Below, one piece after another: positions 41,133 through 50,068 of a stretch of 64,000 nucleotides of DNA; within the stretch, counting starts at the first letter, position 1; each line of letters starts with the position of its first letter. The DNA is from Ardenticatenaceae bacterium (GTDB taxonomy: Bacteria > Chloroflexota > Anaerolineae > Promineifilales > Promineifilaceae). The stretch covers positions 186,001-250,000 of the forward strand of contig JACKBX010000005.1 in NCBI GenBank assembly GCA_020634375.1, in the 5' to 3' direction. The translations under genes were made by a program, and so were the position numbers. The notes beneath the pieces are model-generated. The model was not told where the DNA came from and searched no databases. It was given only the letters and a program-made list of their open reading frames with translations.

Positions 41133-41477
41133 ATGGATGAATTCACAGAAAGAATACCTGTTGAATTGGATAGTGGAAGGACTGTTTCAGTCGAAGTCAC
41201 AAATGTAGCAGGGGAAGTAAAGGTAAGTTCTGCATACAATCTGAGTTTTCGAGAATTTGCAGATTCAATTCGTGAGATCGCCCAGAGCATAGGGAGCGCC
41301 ATCGACTCAGTGAAGCCAGATAAGGCTACTATTGAATTCGGAATAGAAGCAGGAGTAGAGGCGGGCAAACTGACAGCAATTTTAGTAAAAGGCACTGGGA
41401 AAGCCAATTTGAAAATATCTCTTGAATGGGAAAAAGATAAGAAAGTTTCAAACAAAGACAAAGAGCCGTCAAACTAG
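41133..41477 (+). CDS. Trypco1-like (trypsin-co-occurring) small protein
   Basis: 114 residues. Strand-rich start (RIPVELDSGRTVSVEVTNVA), then a helix (FADSIREIAQSIGSAIDSV), and the block KATIEFGIEAGVEAGKLTAI followed by ANLKISLEWE, which matches the trypsin-co-occurring domain 1 pattern. These small domains are known next to trypsin-like proteases in predicted NTP-dependent conflict systems. The trypsin-FGE gene starts 17 bp downstream. SD GGAGG. Confidence 0.8.
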   Translation: MDEFTERIPVELDSGRTVSVEVTNVAGEVKVSSAYNLSFREFADSIREIAQSIGSAIDSVKPDKATIEFGIEAGVEAGKLTAILVKGTGKANLKISLEWEKDKKVSNKDKEPSN

Positions 41478-41493
41478 AAATTTACAATACTTA

Positions 41494-42900
41494 ATGTCTG
41501 CCCTTGCCGATCAACTACAAAAGTGTACAGTTCGCATAAATATTCTTGTGCAAACTGACATTACCAAAAACTACATAGCCATTGGATCAGGTTTTTTCGT
41601 TGCACCTCAGCGAATTGTTACATGCGCCCATGTTGTTAATTTTGGGGCGCAATTAGCAGAAAAACATGGAAATAGAGGCTTTCAACTATCTGTAGAGTGG
41701 GGTGATAAGCAATATTTGGCAAATATTTTGCAAGTGACTGACGAAACGTATCCCGATATTGCACTGCTAGAATCGAAGATTCTAGGGCATCCTTGTGTCT
41801 TTGCGAATCCAGAGCGTGAGCGACGTGATCCCCTTGTATTCTTTGGTTTCCCGTCAGTAAGAGACGAATCAAAAATGAAATATACGGATAGAGGTGAAGA
41901 GTATCTTGCAACACTTGGAGGTAGAGCAAATTCTGGAGAGACTTTTTCAATTGATAACACACCTGTTCTGCATGGCACAAGTGGGTCTGCGATCCTAAAT
42001 GAGCGTACTGGAGCTGTATGTGGGATCGTTATGCAGAGCAAGTCTCCTAGACCAGAATTTGGCGCGGGTGGTCGTGCTATACCAATTGAAGAAGTTTGGC
42101 AACGCTTTGAAGGTTTGCATAAAGAAAATCGAGAGTTTCATCAAATTAACCTTGTTTGGGTCAACTATAAGGAAAAATCACAATATACAAGATTTCTACT
42201 TCCAGCACCCTTTGAGTGGATCACAATCCCTCAAGGTCTCGTCACTTTGAAGTTGATCAAAAGAAGGAGACAAATTCAAAAGCAAATCACTGTACCATCG
42301 TTTCAGATTTCAAAGTATCCAATAACAAATGCCCAGTATCAAGTTTTTCTGGACGATCCAAATGGCTATTCAAATAACCGATGGTGGGAATCATCTTCAG
42401 ACTTGAGAACTTGGAAAGCACAGCATCCCAACAGTATCCTTCCAGAATTTGAAGAAAGCGAATTGCCGCGGACAAATATATCTTGGTATGAATGTCTGGC
42501 ATTTTGCCAATGGTTGAGCCATAAGACAGGTGACAATGTTAGTCTGCCAAAAGAGGCGCAATGGCAACGTTCAGCACAAGGAAACTCCAATTCTGCGTAT
42601 CCATGGGGAGAGTCATGGATTAAGAATCTGTGCAATCATTATGATCCGCCCCACGCAGATCAATTAACACCTGTAGACAACTATCCTGATGGGGCAAGTA
42701 TCTATGGAGTTTTTGATTTGAGCGGCAATGCTTGGGAGTGGTGTTCTGATAGATTTGAAAATGGAAAACTTGAACGGGTTCTGCGAGGAGGCTCCTTCCG
42801 AGAACGTATGGTGAAGCATTTCCGCACAGACTTCCGACGAGGTTTCGACCCTTCACAGAGAGGAGCAAGTGCAGGGTTTCGTATTGTCAAGGTGGGTTGA
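41494..42900 (+). CDS. Trypsin-like protease fused to FGE/C-type-lectin-like domain
   Basis: 468 residues from ATG 41494 (no SD; coupled to the gene before). N-terminal trypsin fold with complete triad: H46 (TCAHVV), D88 (YPDIALL), S163 (GTSGSAIL). From ~233 a formylglycine-generating-enzyme-like domain (PISNAQY-type PITNAQYQVF, LPKEAQWQRSAQG, GNAWEWCSDRF, LRGGSF, AGFRIV). The active-site cysteine pair of FGE after GGSF is absent, so this is a binding or adaptor version, as in conflict-system and retroelement-diversified proteins. Cytoplasmic, no signal. AT-rich, ends 9 bp before an attC-like site. Confidence 0.9.
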   Translation: MSALADQLQKCTVRINILVQTDITKNYIAIGSGFFVAPQRIVTCAHVVNFGAQLAEKHGNRGFQLSVEWGDKQYLANILQVTDETYPDIALLESKILGHPCVFANPERERRDPLVFFGFPSVRDESKMKYTDRGEEYLATLGGRANSGETFSIDNTPVLHGTSGSAILNERTGAVCGIVMQSKSPRPEFGAGGRAIPIEEVWQRFEGLHKENREFHQINLVWVNYKEKSQYTRFLLPAPFEWITIPQGLVTLKLIKRRRQIQKQITVPSFQISKYPITNAQYQVFLDDPNGYSNNRWWESSSDLRTWKAQHPNSILPEFEESELPRTNISWYECLAFCQWLSHKTGDNVSLPKEAQWQRSAQGNSNSAYPWGESWIKNLCNHYDPPHADQLTPVDNYPDGASIYGVFDLSGNAWEWCSDRFENGKLERVLRGGSFRERMVKHFRTDFRRGFDPSQRGASAGFRIVKVG

Positions 42901-42909
42901 ACTATTGCC

Positions 42910-42961
42910 GCCTAACAGGGCTTGCAGCCGACGCGAATCGCGGCTGAAGCGGGCGTTAGGC
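42910..42961. repeat. attC-like site 3 (52 bp, best match)
   Basis: GCCTAAC (42910-42916) is the exact complement of the terminal GTTAGGC (42955-42961), the canonical R''/R' boxes. Inside, GCTTGCAGCCG (42920-42930) pairs with CGGCTGAAGC (42941-42950) leaving one extra G, the extrahelical base typical of attC. The centre is ACGCGAATCG. Spacing and sequence resemble short 59-base elements of class 1 cassettes. It closes the trypsin-FGE cassette. Confidence 0.75.
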
Positions 42962-43096
42962 AAAAAATCAAATCCCATCCAGGGCATCTTGAAAACTTTG
43001 TAGTCCGGTCATCATCCAATCGTGCAACATCGCTACTAAACCTACGCTATAATAAATCCTGTCATTAACAACGCATAAGCCCGCTGATGATGTTCA

Positions 43097-43129
43097 TTTT
43101 GCAGATTGTACTCCGGTCAATCTGCAAAA
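43097..43129. repeat. 12-bp hairpin upstream of the A2M gene
   Basis: TTTTGCAGATTG (43097-43108) and CAATCTGCAAAA (43118-43129), loop TACTCCGGT. Sits 40 bp before the A2M start and downstream of a TATAAT at 43048-43053; could be a leader structure. Confidence 0.55.
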
Positions 43130-43168
43130 TCGGTGTCATGTGCGGACTGTTTTCTACAGGAGCGATTT

Positions 43169-46100
43169 ATGTCCCCCAAACGAACGAGCGCCCTCTTATG
43201 GCTTGTTTTCTTGTTGATTTTCAGCGTGAGCTGCCGCAAAGATGAAGCCACGCCCACCCCGGAAATAGCGTCGGAAACGGCCGTTCCCCACACCCTCCCA
43301 CCATCACCCCCATCCCCCCCGCCAACCCCCGCCGGCCTCGGCATCATCTCCCTCAACGACACCTCCCCGCTGGCCCCGGCCGTCATCGGCCAAAACCCCG
43401 CCCTCGGCGAAGAAGCCCCGCTCGACGGCAGCTTCGAGGTCTACTTCGACCAGCCCATGGACGCAGCCGCCACCGACACGGCCGTACAAGTCACCGACCC
43501 CGACGGCAACCCCATCCCCGGCGAACTAAGCTGGCCGCAGACGCGCATTTTGCGCTTCAAGCCCACCGCCAACCTCAAGCCAGACAGCGAATACCGCCTG
43601 CTGCTGGGCGACACGGCCGTTTCCGCCACCGGCCAATCACTCCTCGAAGGGCTCACCCTCTCCTTCTACACCATCGGCGACCTCGCCGTCAGCCAGGTAT
43701 CCCCCGCCCCCGATGGCAGCGACGTAGCCATTGACACGGCCGTTACCGTCATCTTCAACCGCCCCGTCATCCCCCTGCAAGTCAACCAGGAAGGGCTGCA
43801 AAATCCCGACACCACCTTCCAATCACTCACCGCCAGCCTCCTCAGCTTCGACCCGCCTGTCAGCGGCAGCGGCGAATGGATCAATACCTCCGTCTATGTT
43901 TTCCGCCCCGACGTGGCCTGGAGCGGCAGCGTGCGCTACAGCGCCCGCGTCAACGCCGCCGCCGTTAACGAACTCAGCGCCACCGGCGCAGTGATGGCCG
44001 CCGACTACGACTGGTCATTTGTCACCACTGCCCCCACCTACCGCTACCTCAGCCTGCCAGGACTGACCAGCAGCCCACGCAGCGAGTACCGCTATCTGCC
44101 GCTCGATCAACCCATTTCCGTCCTCTTTTCGCAGCCGATGGATAAAGCTAGCACGGAAACGGCCGTCTCCCTCACCTCTGATGCCGCACAAAACGCCCCC
44201 TACGTGGCCGGTTGGAACGCCAACGCCACCACCCTCACCATCACCCCCACGCAGTTGCTAGACTTGGGCACATGGTACACCTTCAATCTGGACAACAGCG
44301 CCCAATCCGCCAGCGGCGGAACCCTGCGCCAGGGGCTAACGTGGCGGGCCAAGACCTACCTCACCCCGGAAATCTTCTTCACCGACCCCGCCGATGGCGA
44401 AGTGCAAGACCGCTTCTCCAGCGGTTTCCAAATCCAATTCACTTCGCCCATGCGCTTTTCCACACTGGCCGACAAAGTGATTTTTGACCCGCCGCTGGAC
44501 GACGACCAGGGCTACTACAGCGAATGGGACTACAGCTACCGCTTCTATGGCTTGCAACCTTCCACGCGCTATACCGTGCAAATCCTGCCCGGCATGACCG
44601 ACCTCTACGGCAACGCCATCACCGCCGGGCAAACAGTGCAGTTCACCACCGCCGCTTACGCCCCCATCGCCTATTTCAATTTGCCCGGCCGTTTGGGACT
44701 GTACCGCGCAGGCGGTTCCACCGCCGCCTGGGCCGCGTACCGCAACGCCAACGAGTTGAACGCCGCCCTGTACCGCATCACCGCCGGGGAATTTGACGAT
44801 TTGCTCTACGGCGGGCTGACGGATGTGAACTTTGTCCCCGGCAATGACCGCCTGATCTGGCAGCAGGATACGGCCGTCACTCCCCCCCTCAACACCCTCA
44901 CCTACAAACGCTACGACATCGCCGCCGCCGATGGCAGCGCCCTGCAACCCGGCCTCTACTTCCTCACGCTAGATTCGCCGCAGGTACAGCATGATGCCGT
45001 GCATTTGCAGGCACAGCCATTAATCATGGCAAACGCCAACGTCACCCTCAAAACCACCGGCAGCGAAGCCCTCATTTGGGTCACAGGCCTGGACAGCGGT
45101 GCGCCATTGGCCGGTGTGCCCGTCACCCTCTACAGCAGCGGCTTCACGGCCGTCAGCAGCGGCGAAACGGACGCCAACGGCGTCATCTATTGGGACAACC
45201 TCACCCTCGACACCACCAATTACCGCCAACGCTACTACGCCGTCGCCGAAGGAAAAGGCGTGTACGGCCTCGCCATCCACGATTGGACGGATGGCGTAGA
45301 GCCGTATGATTTTGGCATCAGCACCAACTATTACGTGCAGCAAAACCAGCCCACCGCCTACATCTACACCGACCGCCCCATCTATCGCCCCGACCAGACC
45401 GTCTCCTTCAAAGGCGTGGTGCGCATCAACGACGACCTATCCTACAGCCTGCCAACTTATCATGAAGCGCTCGTCACCATCAACTCATTCAACGGCGAAG
45501 TGTACCGAGAGACGCTGCCGCTGTCCGAGTTTGGCACATTCACGGCGCAGTTCGAGTTGGACAGCGAGGCGGCGCTGGGCAGCTACTACATCGGCGTGGA
45601 GGCCAACGGCCGTGACATTGGCTACGGCTATTTTGATGTGGCCGAATACCGCAAACCCACCTTCCAGGTAACGGTAGACACCCCGGCCACAGACGTGGCC
45701 GACGGCGAAACGATTGATGTGACCGTTGACGCCACCTTTTTCTCCGGCGGCGTGGTGGTGGATGGCACGGTGGATTGGGTCGCGCAAGCTACCGATTACA
45801 GCTTCAACCCCGGCGGCAATCTCAGCCGCTACAGCTTCAACAATGATACGCGGGATACTGGCTACTACTATTACGGCTACTACGGCTACGATTATGGCGA
45901 GACGGTCGCCTCTGGATCGGGCACGACGGATGGCAACGGCCGTTACACCATCACCCTCCCCGCCGAATTAGCCGCCGACTCTGGCAGCAAAACCTTCACC
46001 ATCGAAGCAACGGTGACAGACCTGGCGAGCAACCAGGTCAGCGGGCGCAGCAACGTTACCGTCCACGCCAGCCGCGTCTACCCCGGCATCCGCCCCGACC

Positions 46101-49100
46101 GCTACGTGGGCACAGCCGGCGATGAGATGGCCTTCGACCTCGCCGCCGTTGATTGGGATGGCGAGCCGGTCGCCAACCAAATTGTCTCCGTAGAGATTGT
46201 AGAGCGACGCTGGTACAGCGTGCAGGAAGAAAACGACGCTGGCGAACTCATCTGGCGCACGTCGGTAGAAGAAATTCCCGCCGCCTCGTTTGATGCCGTG
46301 ACATTGGATGGCAACGGCCGTGCTTCCATCGCCTTCACCCCGCCCAACGGCGGCGTCTTCCGCGCCTATGTGCGGGCGAGAGATGTGGATGGGAAAACGG
46401 CCGTCGCCTCCACCTACGTCTGGGTCAGCGGCGGCAACTACGTCTCCTGGCGGCGGCTCAACGACCACAGCTTCGAACTCATTGCCGACCGCGACAGCTA
46501 CAGCCCCGGCGACACCGCCGAACTGCTTATCGCCTCCCCCTTCCAGGGCGAAAGCTACGCCCTCGTCACCATCGAGCGCGGCCACATCAAAGATTACCAA
46601 ACCATCCATCTCACCAACAATTCCACCATTCTGCGCCTGCCCATCACCGGCGACATGGCCCCCAATGTCTTTGTCAGCGTGATGGTGATGAAGGGGGTAG
46701 ACGAAACCAACCCCTCGCCGGACTTCAAAGTAGGTATGGTGCAGTTCACCGTCGAGCGCGAAGAGCAGGAATTGACGATAGACATCATCCCCGACCACGA
46801 GACGCTGGGGCCGCGTGATACGGTGCAGTTCACCGTGCGCGTGCGTGATTATGAGGGCAACCCCGTGCAGGCGGAACTCTCGCTGGCGCTGGCTGATTTG
46901 GCCGCCCTCTCCATTGCCAGCGACAACAGCCGCCCCATCCTCGACTACTTCTACTCCGACCAATGGCTGAGTGTGATGACGGCGCTGCTGCTGACGCGCA
47001 ACATGGATGCCTACAACGCCGAATTGCAGGAGCAAATCAAAGGCGGCGGCGGCGGCGGCGGCGACTTTGGCATCATGACCATCCGCGAGGATTTCCCGGA
47101 CACCGCTTACTGGCGCGGCCAAATCACGACGGACGCCAACGGCGAGGCGACGGTCTCCATCACCCTGCCGGACAACCTGACGACGTGGCGCATGGATGCG
47201 CGGGCGGTGACGGAGGACACCAAAGTGGGGCAAGCGACGCACGACATCGTGACCACGAAGCCGGTGCTGGTCAGCCCGCTGACGCCGCGCTTTTTTGTGG
47301 TGGGCGATGAGGCGCGGGTGGGTACGGCCGTCCACAACAACACCGACCAACCCCTCAGCGCCAACGTCACCCTGCAAGCCGAAGGCGTAACCCTGCACAA
47401 CCCGGACACACAGGTGATTGAAATCCCCGCCCGGCAGCAGGGCGTGGTCTATTGGAATGTCGTCGTCAACGACGTGGAGCGCGTGGACTTTGTGTTCAGC
47501 GTCAATGCGGGCGAGTACAGCGACGCCAGCCGCCCCACCCTGGGCACGCTGGAGGGGCAAGGCATCCCCGTCTACAAGTACGAAGTGCCGGAAACGGTGG
47601 GCACATCCGGGCAGTTGTTGGATGGCGGCGCCGTCGTCGAGTCCATCGCGTTACCCATCTTCCCCGACTACACGCCCAGCAACGGCACACTGACCATCGA
47701 AATGGCCCCCTCGCTGGTGGCGGCGATGGCCGACGGGCTGGATTATCTCGAACATTACGAATATGAATGCACCGAGCAGGTGGTCTCGCGCTTCCTGCCC
47801 AATGTGCTGACGACGAACGCGCTGCGGGCGGCGGGCATCAGCAACCCCACGCTGGAGCGCAATTTGCAGGCGCAGGTGAACATCGCCCTGCAAAAGCTGT
47901 ACAGCCGCCAACGCGCCGACGGCGGCTGGCCCTGGTGGGATGGCGAGCGCACGAATACGCTGGTCTCCGCCTACGTGGTGCAGGCGCTCGTGGAGGCCCG
48001 CGCCGCCGGGTACGATGTGGATAATGGCGTGATCACTCGCGGCACGCGCTATTTGCGCACTAATTTGCCGAATGTGGACGAGTTGAACGGCCGTTACAAA
48101 AACAACCGTCAAGCCTACCTGCTCTACGTGCTGGCCCGCGCCGGAGAATTGGCCCCCGGCGAAATAAGCCGCCTCTACCAAATCCGCGAGAACCTCGACC
48201 TGTACGCCCGCGCTTATCTGGCGCAGGCCATCATGCTTATGGATGACGCCGACCCGCGCCTGGAAACGATAGCCGCCGACTTCATCAGCACGGCCATTTT
48301 CTCGGCTACGGGCACGCACTGGGAGGAGGCGCAGCGCGATTATTGGAACTGGAATACGGACACGCGCACAACGTCTATCGTGCTGGACACGATGATTAAA
48401 TTGCAGCCGGACAACCCGGTGGTGGTCAATGCCGTGCGCTGGTTGATGGATAGTCGCGTGAACGGCCGTTGGGCCAGCACCCAAGAAACGGCATGGACGC
48501 TGATGTCCCTCACCGATTGGCTGATTGTCAGCGGCGAATTGCAGCCAGATTACCAGTACGAAGTGGCCTTCAACGGCCAACTACTGGCGACGGCCGACGT
48601 GACCGCCGACACCGTGCGCGACACCCTCACCCTGCAAAAAGATGTGACCGAACTGCTCACCGACGGGCTGAATCGGCTGGCAATTGGGCGCACGGAGGGC
48701 GACGGCAATCTCTACTACACGGCCCATCTCAACATCTGGCTGCCGGTAGAAGAAGTGCTGCCGCTTGATCGCGGCCTCATCCTCTCGCGCAGCTACTACC
48801 GCCCCGACGACCGCGAAACACCGGTCACAGAAGCGGAGTTGGGCGAGACCTTCCTGGCGCGGCTGACCATCGTCGTGCCGCATGCGCTGCACTACGCCCT
48901 CATCGAAGATTATCTGCCCGCCGGGCTGGAAGCGGTAGACACTTCGCTGCTCACCAGCCAGCAGGTGGGTGCGCCGCAGCGCTACGACCCCGAAGATTTC
49001 TGGCAGCGCGGCTATGGCTGGTGGTACTTCGACCATGTGGAGCTGCGCGACGAAAAGGTAGCGATTTCCGCCGATTATCTGCCCGCAGGCACGTATGAGT

Positions 49101-50011
49101 ACGTCTATCTCGTCCGCGCCAGCACGGTGGGCGAGTTCCGCGCCATCCCGCCCACCGGACAAGAATTCTACTTCCCGGAGGTGTACGGCCGTGGCGCGGG
49201 CAGCTTGTTCACGGTGTACGCACCGGGCGAGATGCCGCAGCCAGTGGCGACGGAACCCACACCCACCCCGGAACCAACGCCGCAGCCAACGCCGCAACCG
49301 ACGCCAGAGGCGACGCCCACTGTGACCACGCAGTCCATCGGGCAGTCGGCGAATGGGCAGGAGATTATGGCGACGCGGATTGGCTGGGGGGAAACGGCCG
49401 TGCTGCTCGTCGGCGGGATGCACGCCGGGTTTGCGCCCTCTACGGTAACGGTGGCGGAGGAGGCGATTGCCTACTTCACGCAGCACAGCGACGAACTGCC
49501 CGCAAACGTGAGCCTGTATGTGATTCCGACCCTGAACCCAGACAGTGTGGGCGGCGGTGTGGAGACGGTGAACGGCCGTACCAACGGCAACGGCGTAGAC
49601 CTGAACCGCAACTGGGGCTGCAACTGGAGCGCAGAAGCGACGTGGCGCAATCAGGCCATCTCCGGCGGCGCGGCGGCGTTCTCCGAACCGGAAACGCAAG
49701 CGTTACGCGATTTTGTTTTGGAGATTGAAGCAACGGCCGTGATTGTCTTTGAGGCGAAAGGGCAAATTGCCGTCCCCGGCGTTTGCAATGGCGTCTCCAT
49801 CTCCGAAGAACTGGCGCAGGTTTATGCCGATGCGGCCGGTTATGAAGCAGGTATCATCAGCCTGACTACCGTCACCGGCGATGTGACCGATTGGCTGGAC
49901 AGCCAGGGCATCCCGGCTATCGCGCCGCTGCTGGCGGATTACGAGACGGTGGATTGGGAGGCGAATTTGGCGGGGATTGTGGGGGTGGTAACGGCCGTTG
50001 CCAATCCGTGA
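43169..50011 (+). CDS. Alpha-2-macroglobulin family lipoprotein with C-terminal degenerate M14 domain
   Basis: 2280 residues from ATG 43169 (SD AGGAG 7 nt; a TTG at 43106 is inside the hairpin and rejected). Lipobox FSVSC (Cys22). Order: Pro-rich linker, Ig-like SbsA-type domains (about 60-420), MG domains with a Tyr-rich strand region, a bait region with a poly-Gly stretch near residue 1291, and the thioester motif CTEQ at Cys1534 in YECTEQ, so the covalent trap is intact. A second Pro/Thr linker at about 2029-2050 leads to a zinc-carboxypeptidase fold (VDLNRNW kept) whose zinc ligands are lost (HAGF at H2085 lacks the Glu; the second His segment reads IVFEAKG). Traps proteases at the surface in known members. 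Confidence 0.93.
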   Translation: MSPKRTSALLWLVFLLIFSVSCRKDEATPTPEIASETAVPHTLPPSPPSPPPTPAGLGIISLNDTSPLAPAVIGQNPALGEEAPLDGSFEVYFDQPMDAAATDTAVQVTDPDGNPIPGELSWPQTRILRFKPTANLKPDSEYRLLLGDTAVSATGQSLLEGLTLSFYTIGDLAVSQVSPAPDGSDVAIDTAVTVIFNRPVIPLQVNQEGLQNPDTTFQSLTASLLSFDPPVSGSGEWINTSVYVFRPDVAWSGSVRYSARVNAAAVNELSATGAVMAADYDWSFVTTAPTYRYLSLPGLTSSPRSEYRYLPLDQPISVLFSQPMDKASTETAVSLTSDAAQNAPYVAGWNANATTLTITPTQLLDLGTWYTFNLDNSAQSASGGTLRQGLTWRAKTYLTPEIFFTDPADGEVQDRFSSGFQIQFTSPMRFSTLADKVIFDPPLDDDQGYYSEWDYSYRFYGLQPSTRYTVQILPGMTDLYGNAITAGQTVQFTTAAYAPIAYFNLPGRLGLYRAGGSTAAWAAYRNANELNAALYRITAGEFDDLLYGGLTDVNFVPGNDRLIWQQDTAVTPPLNTLTYKRYDIAAADGSALQPGLYFLTLDSPQVQHDAVHLQAQPLIMANANVTLKTTGSEALIWVTGLDSGAPLAGVPVTLYSSGFTAVSSGETDANGVIYWDNLTLDTTNYRQRYYAVAEGKGVYGLAIHDWTDGVEPYDFGISTNYYVQQNQPTAYIYTDRPIYRPDQTVSFKGVVRINDDLSYSLPTYHEALVTINSFNGEVYRETLPLSEFGTFTAQFELDSEAALGSYYIGVEANGRDIGYGYFDVAEYRKPTFQVTVDTPATDVADGETIDVTVDATFFSGGVVVDGTVDWVAQATDYSFNPGGNLSRYSFNNDTRDTGYYYYGYYGYDYGETVASGSGTTDGNGRYTITLPAELAADSGSKTFTIEATVTDLASNQVSGRSNVTVHASRVYPGIRPDRYVGTAGDEMAFDLAAVDWDGEPVANQIVSVEIVERRWYSVQEENDAGELIWRTSVEEIPAASFDAVTLDGNGRASIAFTPPNGGVFRAYVRARDVDGKTAVASTYVWVSGGNYVSWRRLNDHSFELIADRDSYSPGDTAELLIASPFQGESYALVTIERGHIKDYQTIHLTNNSTILRLPITGDMAPNVFVSVMVMKGVDETNPSPDFKVGMVQFTVEREEQELTIDIIPDHETLGPRDTVQFTVRVRDYEGNPVQAELSLALADLAALSIASDNSRPILDYFYSDQWLSVMTALLLTRNMDAYNAELQEQIKGGGGGGGDFGIMTIREDFPDTAYWRGQITTDANGEATVSITLPDNLTTWRMDARAVTEDTKVGQATHDIVTTKPVLVSPLTPRFFVVGDEARVGTAVHNNTDQPLSANVTLQAEGVTLHNPDTQVIEIPARQQGVVYWNVVVNDVERVDFVFSVNAGEYSDASRPTLGTLEGQGIPVYKYEVPETVGTSGQLLDGGAVVESIALPIFPDYTPSNGTLTIEMAPSLVAAMADGLDYLEHYEYECTEQVVSRFLPNVLTTNALRAAGISNPTLERNLQAQVNIALQKLYSRQRADGGWPWWDGERTNTLVSAYVVQALVEARAAGYDVDNGVITRGTRYLRTNLPNVDELNGRYKNNRQAYLLYVLARAGELAPGEISRLYQIRENLDLYARAYLAQAIMLMDDADPRLETIAADFISTAIFSATGTHWEEAQRDYWNWNTDTRTTSIVLDTMIKLQPDNPVVVNAVRWLMDSRVNGRWASTQETAWTLMSLTDWLIVSGELQPDYQYEVAFNGQLLATADVTADTVRDTLTLQKDVTELLTDGLNRLAIGRTEGDGNLYYTAHLNIWLPVEEVLPLDRGLILSRSYYRPDDRETPVTEAELGETFLARLTIVVPHALHYALIEDYLPAGLEAVDTSLLTSQQVGAPQRYDPEDFWQRGYGWWYFDHVELRDEKVAISADYLPAGTYEYVYLVRASTVGEFRAIPPTGQEFYFPEVYGRGAGSLFTVYAPGEMPQPVATEPTPTPEPTPQPTPQPTPEATPTVTTQSIGQSANGQEIMATRIGWGETAVLLVGGMHAGFAPSTVTVAEEAIAYFTQHSDELPANVSLYVIPTLNPDSVGGGVETVNGRTNGNGVDLNRNWGCNWSAEATWRNQAISGGAAAFSEPETQALRDFVLEIEATAVIVFEAKGQIAVPGVCNGVSISEELAQVYADAAGYEAGIISLTTVTGDVTDWLDSQGIPAIAPLLADYETVDWEANLAGIVGVVTAVANP

Positions 50012-50031
50012 GTAAGAAATGTGAGTTTTTG

Positions 50032-50068
50032 GGAACCGCGTTCCTCAGAAGGAACGCGGTTCCTTTTT
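50032..50068. terminator. 14-bp perfect terminator after A2M
   Basis: GGAACCGCGTTCCT (50032-50045), loop CAGA, exact complement (50050-50063), then TTTTTA. The converging antiporter stops at 50067, so it serves both genes. Confidence 0.88.

Noticed and set aside
41494..42900. Diversity-generating retroelement target
   Set aside because: The FGE-like domain suggests it, but there is no reverse transcriptase or template repeat in the window.
36569..43000. Prophage or transposon
   Set aside because: No transposase, integrase, phage structural gene or terminal inverted repeats at the island ends.
44336..49733. Long minus-strand frames opposite the A2M gene
   Set aside because: They are shadows of its GC-rich, codon-biased coding strand and have no SD or domain.
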